Source: Clostridium sp. UBA4548
Lineage (GTDB): Bacteria > Bacillota > Clostridia > Clostridiales > Clostridiaceae
Direction: 5' to 3'
Length of the DNA stretch: 64,000 bases
NCBI RefSeq assembly: GCF_002387895.1
Contig: NZ_DGLI01000043.1
Coordinates: 1 to 64,000, forward strand
Both the position numbers and the translations under genes were made by a program. Position 1 is the stretch's first letter, and the number at the start of each line of letters is the position of its first letter. Under the pieces are notes generated by a model, which had not been told where the DNA came from, did no database searches, and was given only the letters and a program-made list of their open reading frames with translations. Shown one piece after another: positions 26,883 to 37,006 of this stretch.

Positions 26883-27455
26883 TTAGCTAATCATTTCCAC
26901 AAAGTATTTGTGAAAACTTAAATCCTCAGTTAACTCTGGGTGAAAGGATGTTGCTAACATGTTCTTTTCTCTACAAGCTACAATCTTTCCATCAACTTCT
27001 GCTAAAATATCTACACTTCCCCAGACTCTCTCCACATATGGAGCACGAATAAATACTAAAGGAATTGGTTCTTTTGAAATTCCCCTAATAATCTTTTGTT
27101 CCTGAAAACTCTCTAATTGACTTCCATAAGCATTTCTTTTTACTTCTATATTCATAACCTTTAAATAAGCTTTTGGATCCTTATTAATTTTTTTAGCCAG
27201 AAGTATCATTCCTGCGCAGGTTCCCCAAACTGGAAGCCCTTTTTCTATTCTCTCCCTTAAGGGTCCTATCAAAGAAAATTCTTCTAGGAGTTTGCCAATA
27301 GCAGTACTTTCTCCCCCTGGTATTATTATTCCTTGAACTAAGTTTAATTCCTCTTTGGTTTTTACAACTATAGCCTTTACTTCAGTAAAACTGTGAAGTT
27401 TATCTATGTGCTCGCTTACTGCTCCTTGAATTCCAAGTACACCTACGGTAATCAT
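26883..27455 (-). CDS. pdxT: Pyridoxal 5'-phosphate synthase glutaminase subunit PdxT
   Basis: Glutaminase of the DXP-independent PLP synthase; 190 residues. The start at 27455 (MITVGVLGIQGAVSEH) is chosen because AAGGAGAAAG precedes it; the frame extends ten codons further into the end of pdxS. IIPGGESTAIG (44-54), nucleophile Cys80 in GTCAGM, and SFHPELTED with the catalytic His/Glu near 168-172 are present. It supplies ammonia to PdxS and is coded 10 bp after it. Confidence 0.97.
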   Translation of the reverse strand: MITVGVLGIQGAVSEHIDKLHSFTEVKAIVVKTKEELNLVQGIIIPGGESTAIGKLLEEFSLIGPLRERIEKGLPVWGTCAGMILLAKKINKDPKAYLKVMNIEVKRNAYGSQLESFQEQKIIRGISKEPIPLVFIRAPYVERVWGSVDILAEVDGKIVACREKNMLATSFHPELTEDLSFHKYFVEMIS

Positions 27456-27465
27456 AACTTTCTCC

Positions 27466-28344
27466 TTACCAGCCTCTATTAGCATATAAATTTGCTTCTG
27501 GAATTTCTCTAATATCTATACCATTCATTGCCTCACCAAGCTCCTCTGACACCTCTGCAATGACCTCTGGATTATTATAATAAGTAGTAGCTTTAACTAT
27601 TGCTTGTGCTCTTTTTTCTGGATTTGAAGATTTAAATATACCTGAACCCACAAAAACTCCATCACTTCCTAATTGCATCATTAAAGCTGCATCTGCTGGT
27701 GTTGCTATTCCACCAGCTGCAAAATTTACTACTGGTAATTTTCCATGATTTTTTACGTATACAATTAAGTCATAAGGTGCTCCCATTTCCTTTGCAATGG
27801 TCATTAATTCCTCTTGAGACGCAAGTTGAACTCTTTTTATATCTGAAACCATAGTTCTCATATGTCTTACAGCTTCTACTACATTGCCTGTACCAGCTTC
27901 TCCTTTTGTCCTTATCATTGATGCTCCTTCACCTATTCTTCTAAGTGCTTCTCCTAAATTCCTAGCCCCACAAACAAATGGAACCTTAAAACCTTTTTTA
28001 TCTATATGAAAAACTTCATCTGCTGGTGTTAAAACTTCACTTTCATCAATATAATCAACATTTAAAGCTTCCAAAATTTGAGCCTCTACAAAATGACCAA
28101 TTCTCACCTTTGCCATAACAGGTATGGTTACAGCACTTTGAATTTCCTTAATCATTTTTGGATCAGACATTCTAGCAACACCACCTTGCTTTCTTATATC
28201 TGAAGGAACACGTTCAAGAGCCATAACAGCTACAGCACCGGCTTTTTGTGCAATTTCTGCCTCCCTTGCATTGATCACATCCATTATTACTCCACCTTTT
28301 AGCATCTGAGCTAGATTCTTGTTTAGTTCATATCTTTCATTCAT
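27466..28344 (-). CDS. pdxS: Pyridoxal 5'-phosphate synthase subunit PdxS
   Basis: Condenses ribose 5-phosphate, glyceraldehyde 3-phosphate and ammonia to PLP; 292 residues from the ATG at 28344 ([10 protein letters not shown]) behind AAAGGAGAG. Typical segments are [20 protein letters not shown], the Schiff-base lysine in [21 protein letters not shown] with GEAGTGN, and [19 protein letters not shown]. Divergent from its regulator gene across a repeat-rich region. The encoded enzyme makes the cofactor of its own regulator's aminotransferase domain. Confidence 0.98.
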   Translation of the reverse strand: MNERYELNKNLAQMLKGGVIMDVINAREAEIAQKAGAVAVMALERVPSDIRKQGGVARMSDPKMIKEIQSAVTIPVMAKVRIGHFVEAQILEALNVDYIDESEVLTPADEVFHIDKKGFKVPFVCGARNLGEALRRIGEGASMIRTKGEAGTGNVVEAVRHMRTMVSDIKRVQLASQEELMTIAKEMGAPYDLIVYVKNHGKLPVVNFAAGGIATPADAALMMQLGSDGVFVGSGIFKSSNPEKRAQAIVKATTYYNNPEVIAEVSEELGEAMNGIDIREIPEANLYANRGW

Positions 28345-28377
28345 AATAAACTCTCCTTTACAAATGTATACTGGCAT

Positions 28378-28465
28378 TATACAATAATCGTATCGTTACA
28401 ATTATTGTATAGCCATCTAAATTCAACCAAATTATTGCATACAATTTTTTCTGAGTCAATACAAT
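28378..28465. promoter_or_regulatory. Operator region for the MocR-type regulator
   Basis: A perfect 11-bp inverted repeat TATACAATAAT - 12 nt - ATTATTGTATA (28378-28411) and further ATACAAT copies at 28439-28445 and 28459-28465. The forward copies start at 28379, 28439 and 28459, that is 60 and 20 bp apart. Short repeated half-sites are characteristic of MocR regulators such as GabR. The position between pdxS and the regulator supports dual control. Confidence 0.7.
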
Positions 28466-28485
28466 TTAAAGGAGAAATGAAAATT

Positions 28486-29991
28486 ATGGATATTATATCG
28501 ATACAATTAAATAAAGAAATAAACACTCCTATGTATCTCCAACTTTCAAGTTCTCTTGGAGAGTTAATTAAAAGTGGAAAGCTAAAACCTAAAGAAAAAC
28601 TTCCTGCAATCAGAAAACTTGCTAATGATTTAGGAGTTAATAATGTTACAGTGGTAAATGCATATAAACAATTAGAGACTAATGGATATATTAAGGCTAT
28701 AAAAGGAAGTGGTTACTATGTACTTCAGTTAGAAGAGCAATGCCATGAAAAAAAAGCCACTGGAAATAGCTTGGGTGAGGATGAGTTTTTAGAGCATGAG
28801 GATATTAAACTTATGTCTAGCGGCCAAATAGAACTAACTTCTAGTACTATTAATTTTGCCAGTGCCACTCCAGATCCTAGCATATTTCCTATAGATGCTT
28901 TTAAAAATTCCTTAAATGAAGTTCTGGATAGAGATAAAGGATACGCTTTTGGATATCAAGAAAGTAATGGTTTTGAACCCTTAAGAGAATCCCTTTGTAA
29001 CTTTCTAAATTTTTACAATAATATAAATGTAAAAAAGGAATATATACAAATAGTATCAGGTGCTCAACAGGGTATAGATATTATTGGAAAAACTCTTTTA
29101 AATCCTGGTGATTATGTTATTACAGAAAATCCAACCTATACTGGAGCAGTTTCCGTTTTTAAATCTAGAGGTGCTCAAATCGTTGGAGTTCCAATAAATG
29201 AAAATGGTATAGATTTGAAGGTATTAGAGAGACAAATTATTAGGTATAATCCTAAACTAATTTATGTAATGACTAGATTTCAAAGTCCTACTACAATTTC
29301 ATACTCTAAGGAAAATCTTGAAGGTTTATTGAAACTTACTGAAAAATATAAGGTATATATAGTGGAGGATGATTCTCTTGCTGGACTTTCTTTTGAGAAT
29401 TTCCATGAAAGTCCTTCTTTAAAATCCCTTGATACGCTGGATAAAGTAATTTATATCAAAAGCTTTTCTAAACTTCTGATGCCTGGTCTTAGAATAGGAT
29501 TCATAGTATCTCCTGAAAATCTTTCTAGTGAGCTTCTTAAGGCAAAGCACTCAACAGATATTTCCTCATCTGGATTGATACAAAGAGCACTTCATTTATA
29601 TTTTGAAAAAGGTCATTGGGAAGATCATATAAATTATATGAAGGATATCTATAAGGAAAAATATGAGGCCATGTTAAAAGAGCTAAATAATCTTAAAAAA
29701 TATGGAGTAACTTTCATTGAACCTAAGGGCGGGCTAAATTTTTGGGTTACACTACCTCAAGGAGTGGAAGCTACTAAACTTTACCTTGAATGTGCAAAAG
29801 AAGACGTGCTTATAGTTCCCTGTAAAATTTTTTACGTAAATAACTACAGAAATAATGACAATACTATAAGATTAAGCTATGCTGCTACAAATCTTGAACA
29901 AATAAAAACAGGAATGAGAGTACTGGAAGCTTCCATTACCAAAATATTAAACAAGTCCAAAGGTCGAACTTATATGAGTCCTATGATTTAA
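28486..29991 (+). CDS. pdxR: MocR/GntR-family PLP-dependent regulator of pdxST
   Basis: Transcription factor of about 501 residues. An N-terminal GntR winged helix (about 10-75, with KPKEKLPAIRKLANDLGVN and ANGYIKAIKGSGYYV-like segments) is joined by a linker to a fold-type-I aminotransferase domain (about 115-495). The latter has the PLP lysine in IYIKSFSKLLMPGLRIGF. MocR proteins divergent to pdxST are known as PdxR and sense PLP. Start: AAAGGAG precedes two in-frame ATGs (28477 and 28486); the second has the better spacing. Divergent from pdxST across the operator region. Confidence 0.93.
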   Translation: MDIISIQLNKEINTPMYLQLSSSLGELIKSGKLKPKEKLPAIRKLANDLGVNNVTVVNAYKQLETNGYIKAIKGSGYYVLQLEEQCHEKKATGNSLGEDEFLEHEDIKLMSSGQIELTSSTINFASATPDPSIFPIDAFKNSLNEVLDRDKGYAFGYQESNGFEPLRESLCNFLNFYNNINVKKEYIQIVSGAQQGIDIIGKTLLNPGDYVITENPTYTGAVSVFKSRGAQIVGVPINENGIDLKVLERQIIRYNPKLIYVMTRFQSPTTISYSKENLEGLLKLTEKYKVYIVEDDSLAGLSFENFHESPSLKSLDTLDKVIYIKSFSKLLMPGLRIGFIVSPENLSSELLKAKHSTDISSSGLIQRALHLYFEKGHWEDHINYMKDIYKEKYEAMLKELNNLKKYGVTFIEPKGGLNFWVTLPQGVEATKLYLECAKEDVLIVPCKIFYVNNYRNNDNTIRLSYAATNLEQIKTGMRVLEASITKILNKSKGRTYMSPMI

Positions 29992-30136
29992 TCATATTCC
30001 AATAAAATAGTTCTCTAGCTCTTATGGATGTTTAAACGTGTTTAATACACAAATCACCAATTAATAATTTATTTTTTTAGTTAAGTAATAAGGTTACAAC
30101 ACTCCTTAGGAATAATATTGTTCATTATTCTCAATA

Positions 30137-30176
30137 AAACAGGGAATTCACGCTTTATGCAAAATTCCCTGTTTAT
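30137..30176 (+). terminator. Terminator after pdxR
   Basis: AAACAGGGAATT / AATTCCCTGTTT with a loop of about 15 nt, followed by ATCTTA. The U run is weak. Confidence 0.65.
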
Positions 30177-30289
30177 CTTAGATTTCATTTTTTATTATCC
30201 CTACTATAATATTACTTCTTCGCTAGTAATATGTAGTAATATATAAGTTAAAATACACCGCTATATTAAGAAATTATTATAAATATATA

Positions 30290-30341
30290 TTTAAGTATCC
30301 TTATATTTATTTCTTTATAAAAATATAAGAATACTTAAATA
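30290..30341 (-). terminator. Long AT-only hairpin downstream of tldE
   Basis: TTTAAGTATCCTTATATTT / AAATATAAGAATACTTAAA, a 19-bp stem with one mismatch. It stands 72 bp beyond the tldE stop and may terminate the tldD-tldE transcript or stabilise its end. The rest of 29992-30412 shows nothing else. Confidence 0.5.
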
Positions 30342-30412
30342 AAAGAATATATAGCACTTATGCGCTTTTATGCATTTTATACTAAATTTATAACCACTTA
30401 ATTTTAAAAATT

Positions 30413-31687
30413 CTATTCTCCAGCAATATTAACATTTATAAGCTCTAACATCTTAGGTCCAGTAAAGCTTCCGTCTTTGTAAATTTCTTTTGATAAGAAC
30501 ATATTATTTTGTACATTCTTAATATTACCAGACATAGAACCTCCTGTTACTGGAGTTATCTTTTCTCCATCGTAGTAGAAACCAAGTCGAATTTCTCCTG
30601 CAAAGTCTCCTGTTAAAGAATCTATCTGGAAGTCTGAAAAGGCAACTAATTCTAAATATGGCTCCCTTGTCATTTCCACTATAGGCTTTTCTCCACACTT
30701 TACTACAGTTTCATCAAGATTACCTGTAGGTTCTACCTCTAAATAATGAGAAAATCTAGTGTTTCCATGATAAGTTTTTAAAACTCCATCTTCAATGATA
30801 GTTACTTCTTCGAGCTTAAGTCCATCATTATCGTAAGGTGCAGATCCTTTTAGAGTTATAGTAACCTTATCTCCCTTAATTTCATTACCTTGAACTCCTT
30901 CACCAGGCTTAAAATTTGAAAGTTTATTGTAAACTGCCCCTACGCTAGCCTTATCCATGTAATAAGAAAACATACTCTTAAGAGCCGATTTTCTTAAAAG
31001 CACTCTATAGTTTCCTGTTTTAACTGCATTATTAGCTTTAACTCTCCACTTAGTTAGTTCGATAGCATCTTTAACACTATCTGCAATTAACTCTTCATCT
31101 AAATCTCCATATCTAAATACATTGAAAAGCTCCACGTCTTGCTCCTCAATCCATTGAGTAATACACTCCACTTCGGAGGAAAACTTCACAAAAGTTACGT
31201 CTACACCTTCAGAGTTAATTATTCTTTTTGTAATTTTCTCTAGGAATATCTCTGAAGAATTGATTCCTCCTTGCTCACAGATATCATTTTTATAAAGAGC
31301 TTTTTGTATAGCAAGGGCTCCCGCTTCTAAGGTATATCCACTAAATTTTGATGGAAGGGTTATTTCACCACACTTCTCACCCTTTACTAATGGATAGAAT
31401 TTATTTTTAACAAAACCTGCTGCATATAACCCATCCTTTAGAATAATTCCTATTTCATCCTCCTTCATAGTTGGATATATGTCCACCTCTGAAGAACCTC
31501 TATAAGTCTGGTCATTTTCCTCAAAATCCTTATAAACCGTTACCTTGTAATTAGTAATCTTCTTTTTTCTATTCATATCCAGAGCCTTTTTAATAAAAAA
31601 CAACTCTACACTTTCTACAGTTTCTACGTTAATTTTATATTTATCTATATCAGCTTTCATTAATTCATTTATAATTTTCTCAACCAT
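30413..31687 (-). CDS. tldE: TldE/PmbA-family protein
   Basis: Regulatory partner of TldD; 424 residues with the PmbA_TldD domains. The HExxxH zinc site is absent, as expected for TldE. NARFSHYLEVEPTGN-like (about 326-340, here NTRFSHYLEVEPTGN) and the C-terminal GGSMSGNIKNVQNNM segments match the family. It starts in a one-base TAATG overlap with tldD, which gives equal translation of the pair. TldD/TldE complexes degrade unfolded or leader peptides. No peptide precursor gene was found beside the pair. Confidence 0.93.
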   Translation of the reverse strand: MVEKIINELMKADIDKYKINVETVESVELFFIKKALDMNRKKKITNYKVTVYKDFEENDQTYRGSSEVDIYPTMKEDEIGIILKDGLYAAGFVKNKFYPLVKGEKCGEITLPSKFSGYTLEAGALAIQKALYKNDICEQGGINSSEIFLEKITKRIINSEGVDVTFVKFSSEVECITQWIEEQDVELFNVFRYGDLDEELIADSVKDAIELTKWRVKANNAVKTGNYRVLLRKSALKSMFSYYMDKASVGAVYNKLSNFKPGEGVQGNEIKGDKVTITLKGSAPYDNDGLKLEEVTIIEDGVLKTYHGNTRFSHYLEVEPTGNLDETVVKCGEKPIVEMTREPYLELVAFSDFQIDSLTGDFAGEIRLGFYYDGEKITPVTGGSMSGNIKNVQNNMFLSKEIYKDGSFTGPKMLELINVNIAGE

Positions 31688-33114
31688 TATCCTAACCTCA
31701 CTCTCGCCTTAATGTATGGCCCTCCACAAGACACTTTAACCCATTCTTTATATCCTTTTCCACAGAAGCCTGCTCCACCCATTTCTAAATCTTCTGAAAC
31801 CATAGATATTGATTTTAAAAGGTCTGGAACGTACCCTGTAAGAATAACAGGCGAATAAACTTTTCCAGTTAATTTTCCATCCTTTATTTCCTTAGCCACA
31901 TTAACCATGCACTGAATTCCCCAGTTCTTAGGATCTTCCATTCCACTGGCTGACTGTTCTAGTAAAAATCCATAATCAATTGAAGCTATCATATCCTCTA
32001 ATTTATGTTTTCCTGGTGAGAAATAAGTATTTGTCATTCTAGTATACGCTTTTCTTTCATAGGATTCTCTTTTCCCATTGCCTGTAGGTTCTACACCTAG
32101 ACTCAAGGCTGAAAGGCTATCGGAAATGCCTTGTTTTAAAATACCCTCCTCTATGATTATAGTATCCTGAGCTAGTACACCTTCATCATCAAAATTATAA
32201 GAAGAGGTTTCTTCAATCCCCTTAGCTCCATCATGCATAACAGTTAACTCTGAAGCCACATACTCTCCTAAATACTCCTTTGATTTTGCCCTATCTTTTA
32301 GGAACATATCCATCTCTACTCCATGTCCAAAAGCTTCGTGAGCAATAAGTCCAGTAACATCTGGGTCACAAATAACTTCATATTCTCCCGGTGGCATTGG
32401 CTCTGCATCTAATAAAACAAGCGTATTATTAACTACTAATTCTACAGAAGCTTCCATTTCCTCTAAAAGCTCACCACCCTTTAAGCCTGAAAAACCCTTA
32501 TAGGAATATTTTGTATTTTCATCCTTAGAAGCAATGCAAATATTTGCTCCATTACCCCACATATAACTTTGCTCTAAATCCTTATTCTTTGAAAGATATA
32601 GCTTATTTACATGAAGATATTCAAATCTAACTCTATAATCTATTATTTTTTCTGATTTTACTAGTCCATTGTTCATTATAGCAGTAAGTCTTTTGATTAC
32701 TTCCTCGTCCTTTAAAGTCTTTGGATTAATCTTCACTTCCTTGCTAAAGACTTTCTTCATTTCTTCTTCCTTAATTCTTTCATATTCATTAAATGTGAGT
32801 TTTCCCATAGCTTGCTTTACAAATCCACCCAAGTCTTTTCTTATTGTTTCTGCGATTTCAAGCACAGTATCCTTTGATATTTCATTAAAAGAGTACTCTG
32901 AATAGTTCACATCATTATGAATTCTTACCACAAATCCCCTTTCATTGCAGTCATTTCCTGAAATAGCTGAAGTTCTTCTAGTAACAGAATAAACCTTTCC
33001 TATACAATCCGTTGCTAATATAGATACATAAGGAAAATCTTTGGAAAGTTCTTTTACTAGTAATTTTAAGTCTTCTTTAATTTCCGTAAGAAAACTACTA
33101 TATTTTAGTTCCAT
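31687..33114 (-). CDS. tldD: Metalloprotease TldD
   Basis: Catalytic subunit of the TldD/TldE protease; 475 residues. The zinc site is visible as HEAFGHGVEMD (about 257-267), with the third Cys-type ligand region near the C terminus (GGAGFCGKGYKEW). Upstream parts carry the PmbA_TldD N-terminal domain. ATG follows AAAGGGGGAA. It is coupled to tldE. The family cleaves short extended peptides inside the proteolytic chamber and in some bacteria matures microcins; here it looks like a stand-alone housekeeping pair. Confidence 0.95.
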   Translation of the reverse strand: MELKYSSFLTEIKEDLKLLVKELSKDFPYVSILATDCIGKVYSVTRRTSAISGNDCNERGFVVRIHNDVNYSEYSFNEISKDTVLEIAETIRKDLGGFVKQAMGKLTFNEYERIKEEEMKKVFSKEVKINPKTLKDEEVIKRLTAIMNNGLVKSEKIIDYRVRFEYLHVNKLYLSKNKDLEQSYMWGNGANICIASKDENTKYSYKGFSGLKGGELLEEMEASVELVVNNTLVLLDAEPMPPGEYEVICDPDVTGLIAHEAFGHGVEMDMFLKDRAKSKEYLGEYVASELTVMHDGAKGIEETSSYNFDDEGVLAQDTIIIEEGILKQGISDSLSALSLGVEPTGNGKRESYERKAYTRMTNTYFSPGKHKLEDMIASIDYGFLLEQSASGMEDPKNWGIQCMVNVAKEIKDGKLTGKVYSPVILTGYVPDLLKSISMVSEDLEMGGAGFCGKGYKEWVKVSCGGPYIKARVRLG

Positions 33115-33460
33115 GTTTTATTCCCCCTTTTACACAAACTACTTTTTTAATATTCAGTATATTATTATAATGGTACTACTTTCTAGTGCTAATTACAATA
33201 AAATTCCATTTCTCTCATAGCTTATTCCCTAATCCTCTTAAGAATTCTTGTTGCTTATATTAAAAATTCGTAAATAATGTTATTTATCTAAACTTAGCTT
33301 CTAGTATCTAATAAATTTAAATAATTTTAAACACCACTATTCACTTAATAACTCCTAAGTTTTTGTATAGTGTAAAATTTTTGTAAAACAAAAAGATTTA
33401 TTTACAAAAGGACTTTCATCCAAATTCATCAAACAAATGGACTTAATTTTTATTTAATTA
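33115..33460. other. Intergenic region, no feature seen
   Basis: AT-rich region carrying presumably the tldD promoter; no ORF or RNA element recognised. Confidence 0.35.
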
Positions 33461-33502
33461 AAAAAAGTCATTAAGCGGTGTAACCCTTACTCAATGACTT
33501 TT
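33461..33502 (-). terminator. Terminator after the 169-residue membrane protein gene
   Basis: AAAAGTCATT / AATGACTTTT with a 20-nt loop; on the minus strand it ends in TTTTTTAATT. Confidence 0.7.
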
Positions 33503-33576
33503 ATCCTAATTCCTTTAATTATACAAATTTATCATAATAAAATTACTTCTTTATTGCTTCATTGTAATTTCAAAAT

Positions 33577-34086
33577 TTATTTTTCTGGAAAAATTACATC
33601 CATAAAACTTATATTAATTTCTTTTGACAATTCTTCAAGTTTTGCCACCTGAGCCTCAGCCCCCTTAGCAACTTCGTAACCTTTTACCCCAGTAATTACT
33701 GCATCAAATCCATTCATGTATTTTTTATGAATAAAGCTTGCTTCTTCACTATGATTGATTCCATTAGCTTTTTCCCTGAGATCCATAAGCTTATTCACAT
33801 TTTCGTTAACATTTTTGTTTTCCTTAATTTCATCAATTGCTTTGGACGCTTCTGTAGTTAAATTTTTCATTTCTTTTACATAGGCAAAGTCAGTTTTATA
33901 TCTTTGGATTTCATAAGATACAGGCTTTTTGGCAATAAAAATATTATACCCACTTACACCTAAAGTCAGAATTAAAATTAAAGATATCACCGTTCTAATT
34001 ACACCTTTAATAAATTTTATAACTAGAATTAAAAGGCCTAAAGCTACTAAAACCATGATAATATTATCCAAAGTAAATCCTTCCAT
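33577..34086 (-). CDS. Small membrane-anchored protein of unknown function
   Basis: 169 residues. Two adjacent hydrophobic stretches (about 9-26 and 30-52) anchor the N terminus; a positively charged KFIKGVIR joins them. The rest (about 55-165) is charged, helical and probably extracytoplasmic, with heptad-like LTTEASKAIDEIKENK and LEELSKEIN. No catalytic motif seen and no family recognised. It lies divergent from the chemoreceptor/solute-binding fusion. The start follows GGGGGCGAG. Confidence 0.75.
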   Translation of the reverse strand: MEGFTLDNIIMVLVALGLLILVIKFIKGVIRTVISLILILTLGVSGYNIFIAKKPVSYEIQRYKTDFAYVKEMKNLTTEASKAIDEIKENKNVNENVNKLMDLREKANGINHSEEASFIHKKYMNGFDAVITGVKGYEVAKGAEAQVAKLEELSKEINISFMDVIFPEK

Positions 34087-34489
34087 ATTCTCGCCCCCTT
34101 TTTATATTTTCTATATTATACCACGAACATTTACTATTTTCTCTATTATTACTATTCATCTACTGAGAATCCTACTATAGGTCGGGATTATTTTATTGTT
34201 ATTAAAGCAATTTATATTGACTTACTAATTATATGTGGCCTATACAACTTAAAATACTGCTATTCAGTTTTGATGATTTTTGACGATATACTTATGGAGG
34301 TGTCATATTTTTCACTATACCAATTTATATTTTTTCTATTCTATTGATTATATTAAACTATAGCTATATAATTAATAGTTGAAAAATATTGGTAACATAT
34401 AACTTTAAAAGAAAATTCTACATAATGTGACCTTTAAAATAATACTATATTTAACTAAATTATATAAAACACTTTCTGGAGGTATAAAT
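34087..34489. other. Divergent intergenic region, no operator recognised
   Basis: Contains promoters for two divergent genes. No motility sigma-D type promoter and no inverted repeat stood out. Confidence 0.35.
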
Positions 34490-36961
34490 ATGTTCGGAAG
34501 AAAAAAAAATACTCCTTCTACAAATATTGTAGATACTACAATAGCAGTGAAAAACACTCCTGAGGTTAAACCTAACAGTAATAGCAAATTAGCTTTGTTA
34601 AAGTATAACCAACAATGTATTTCTCAAAGGATAGTTAATAAAGTTGGGGATGCTACCTCTGTTACAGAAAACCTTATAACTATGATTAACGATATTGCAG
34701 GTCAAGTTGAAGTTCAAATGAGCTCTATCGAGAAAGTATCTGACGGTGTTAGAGAGTATAGCGCCTTTGCTGAAGAAGTTATGGCTAATACTGATAATAC
34801 TAGAACAATTGCTGAAGAAACTTTGACTACAGCAAAAAAGGGAACTGATGCTGTACATAAATCTATTGATGCCATGGATGAAATTAAATCTTCAGTAGAC
34901 AATGTAAGTTCTTTAGTAAATAACCTAAGCCACAAAGCAACTCAAATTAATGATATGTTAGAGATTATTAAAAGCATATCTAAACAAACAAATCTTTTGG
35001 CTCTTAATGCTGCTATAGAAGCTGCAAGAGCTGGTGAAGCTGGAAAAGGCTTTACAGTTGTTGCTACAGAAGTAAAAAAATTAGCTGAAATGAGTGCAGA
35101 GTCTGCTGATCATATTTCTAAAAATATAGTGGAAATAAATAATAGTGTTGCTCAAACCCTAGACGCAATGAAGGTAAGCTCCTCTAAGGTAAATGAAGGA
35201 ACAGAAATTGCTCACAATACATTACAAGTTTTTGATGAAATTACTGAAGCAGTAACTAGTACTACTGAAGTTGTTAAAGAAATTAGTAATGCTACGGCAT
35301 CACAAACAAATATTTTAGAAAAGATAATGTATGCTACAGAAGATATGACTAAGGTAGCAGAACACCTAGAGCAAATGGCACAATATGCTTCTTTGAACAC
35401 TGCATACACTAAAACTTCCTTAGCCGCTTTGGATGATGTGTCAAAGGATATGCAAGTTCTTACTAATGATCTTCTAAATGAAATTAAAGATGTTGAAGAG
35501 AAAAAAGAATCAGTACTTCATGCCTGTCATGGTAAGCCAATTACCTTAGATCCTGCAAATTGTATCGATTCTGATGGAAACCAGCTTTTATCAAATGTAC
35601 ACAGTGGATTAATTTCTCTTTCTTGTGAAGGTAATATACTTCCTGGTCTCGCTAAAAGTTGGTATGTAGAGGAAGATGGATTAACTTGGATATTTAATCT
35701 AAGAAAGGGTCTTAAATTTCATAACGGAAAAGAAGTTACCTCTGATGATGTAGTATATTCCCTTCAGAGAATATTAGACCCAAATTTAAAAGCTGATAAT
35801 GCTTGGTATTTAGATTTCCTAGAAGGTGCCCATGAATTTATGACAAGACAAGCTTCTTCTGTTTCAGGTATCAAGGCTTTAGATAGATATAGAGTGAAAT
35901 TAAAACTAGCTTCTCCTTACATGGGTTTCTTATTAAACTTAGGACAAGTAGCTACCTCTATTCTTTGCAAGGAAGATTGTTTAAAAGGAACAATTACTGG
36001 TTGTGGAGCATTTATTGTTAAAGAGTATAATGACAAAGAATGTGTACTAGAAACCTTTAAAGACTACTATGGTGGTACTCCTTATGTAGATAAGGCAATC
36101 ATAAGCTTTAACACCTCTGGAGCCGTAGCTGGGTTCATAGATGGTACTCATGACTTCATAGTTACAGATACCGATACTGACATTACAGAGATAAAAACTA
36201 AAACCGGTTTAGATCCTAAGATTGCTGAAATATTAGGAACCTATTATTTCGGTTTAAACTTAGAGGGTTCTTCTCCTCTTGTTAAAAGTAAGGAAGCCAG
36301 AAAAGCAATTAATCTTGCTATAAATAAAGATAGAATAGTTAAAGAGATTCTTGGTAGATTAGGAGTTGCAGCAAAGGGTCCAATTCCTCCTGGAATGTTA
36401 AATGGAGCCACTGGAAAGGGCTATGATTATAACCCTACCCTTGCAAAAAGCATACTTCAAAAGGAAGGAATATCAAATAGAACTTTAAAAGTTAATCTGC
36501 GTGATACAGATACTGAAAACACAACTAACGGAAAAGTTCTTAAACTTATAGTTGAAGACTTAAATGCTATTGGTGTAAAGTGTGATATTACAGTTGTTAA
36601 AGCAAGTGAATATCTTACTCCTGCTGCTATAAAAAATTGTGATGGCTTTATGAGTAGATGGATTGCTGATACAGGAGATTTGGACAACTTCTTGCAACCA
36701 CTATTCAACTTCGAAAATTCTACAAACTTTGTTCGTTATAATAATGAGGAAGTAATGGATTTGTTAAGCGAAGCTAAAAAAGTTATAAACCCTGTGAAAC
36801 GATTAGAACTTTATAAGGAAATTCAAAACATTATTGTGGATGAAGCTCCATGGGTATTTTTATTCCACCCTCAAAGAGCATTTGTGCACAAAAGGGAATT
36901 ACTTGGCTTAAGACAAACCATTACTGGCCACTATAAATATGACGATATAATCATATCTTAA
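34490..36961 (+). CDS. Cytosolic chemoreceptor signalling domain fused to an oligopeptide-binding (SBP_bac_5) domain
   Basis: 823 residues from the ATG at 34490, behind TGGAGG (the frame opens 21 codons earlier without a site). There is no signal peptide and no membrane segment. Residues about 50-335 are an MCP signalling coiled coil, with the CheA-contact tip [19 protein letters not shown] at 166-184. Residues about 345-815 form a complete family-5 solute-binding protein: [40 protein letters not shown] and the C-terminal APWVFLFHP. Such binding domains are normally extracytoplasmic lipoproteins. Here the sensor sits at the C terminus in the cytosol, so it may sense an internal peptide or nickel-type ligand. 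No transporter genes adjoin. The architecture is seen directly; its role is inference. Confidence 0.9.
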   Translation: MFGRKKNTPSTNIVDTTIAVKNTPEVKPNSNSKLALLKYNQQCISQRIVNKVGDATSVTENLITMINDIAGQVEVQMSSIEKVSDGVREYSAFAEEVMANTDNTRTIAEETLTTAKKGTDAVHKSIDAMDEIKSSVDNVSSLVNNLSHKATQINDMLEIIKSISKQTNLLALNAAIEAARAGEAGKGFTVVATEVKKLAEMSAESADHISKNIVEINNSVAQTLDAMKVSSSKVNEGTEIAHNTLQVFDEITEAVTSTTEVVKEISNATASQTNILEKIMYATEDMTKVAEHLEQMAQYASLNTAYTKTSLAALDDVSKDMQVLTNDLLNEIKDVEEKKESVLHACHGKPITLDPANCIDSDGNQLLSNVHSGLISLSCEGNILPGLAKSWYVEEDGLTWIFNLRKGLKFHNGKEVTSDDVVYSLQRILDPNLKADNAWYLDFLEGAHEFMTRQASSVSGIKALDRYRVKLKLASPYMGFLLNLGQVATSILCKEDCLKGTITGCGAFIVKEYNDKECVLETFKDYYGGTPYVDKAIISFNTSGAVAGFIDGTHDFIVTDTDTDITEIKTKTGLDPKIAEILGTYYFGLNLEGSSPLVKSKEARKAINLAINKDRIVKEILGRLGVAAKGPIPPGMLNGATGKGYDYNPTLAKSILQKEGISNRTLKVNLRDTDTENTTNGKVLKLIVEDLNAIGVKCDITVVKASEYLTPAAIKNCDGFMSRWIADTGDLDNFLQPLFNFENSTNFVRYNNEEVMDLLSEAKKVINPVKRLELYKEIQNIIVDEAPWVFLFHPQRAFVHKRELLGLRQTITGHYKYDDIIIS

Positions 36962-37003
36962 AAAAAGCTTAAGGGAGCTTCACCTGCACCCTTAAGCTTT
37001 TTT
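36962..37003. terminator. Bidirectional terminator after the fusion gene
   Basis: AAAAAAGCTTAAGGG / CCCTTAAGCTTTTTT, perfect, starting at the stop codon and shared with the convergent gene at 37007. Confidence 0.92.
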
Positions 37004-37006
37004 CAT

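Noticed and set aside
30413..33114. TldD/TldE as part of a peptide (RiPP) maturation cluster
   Set aside because: No precursor peptide, export or modification gene adjoins the pair, so it is better read as a housekeeping protease.
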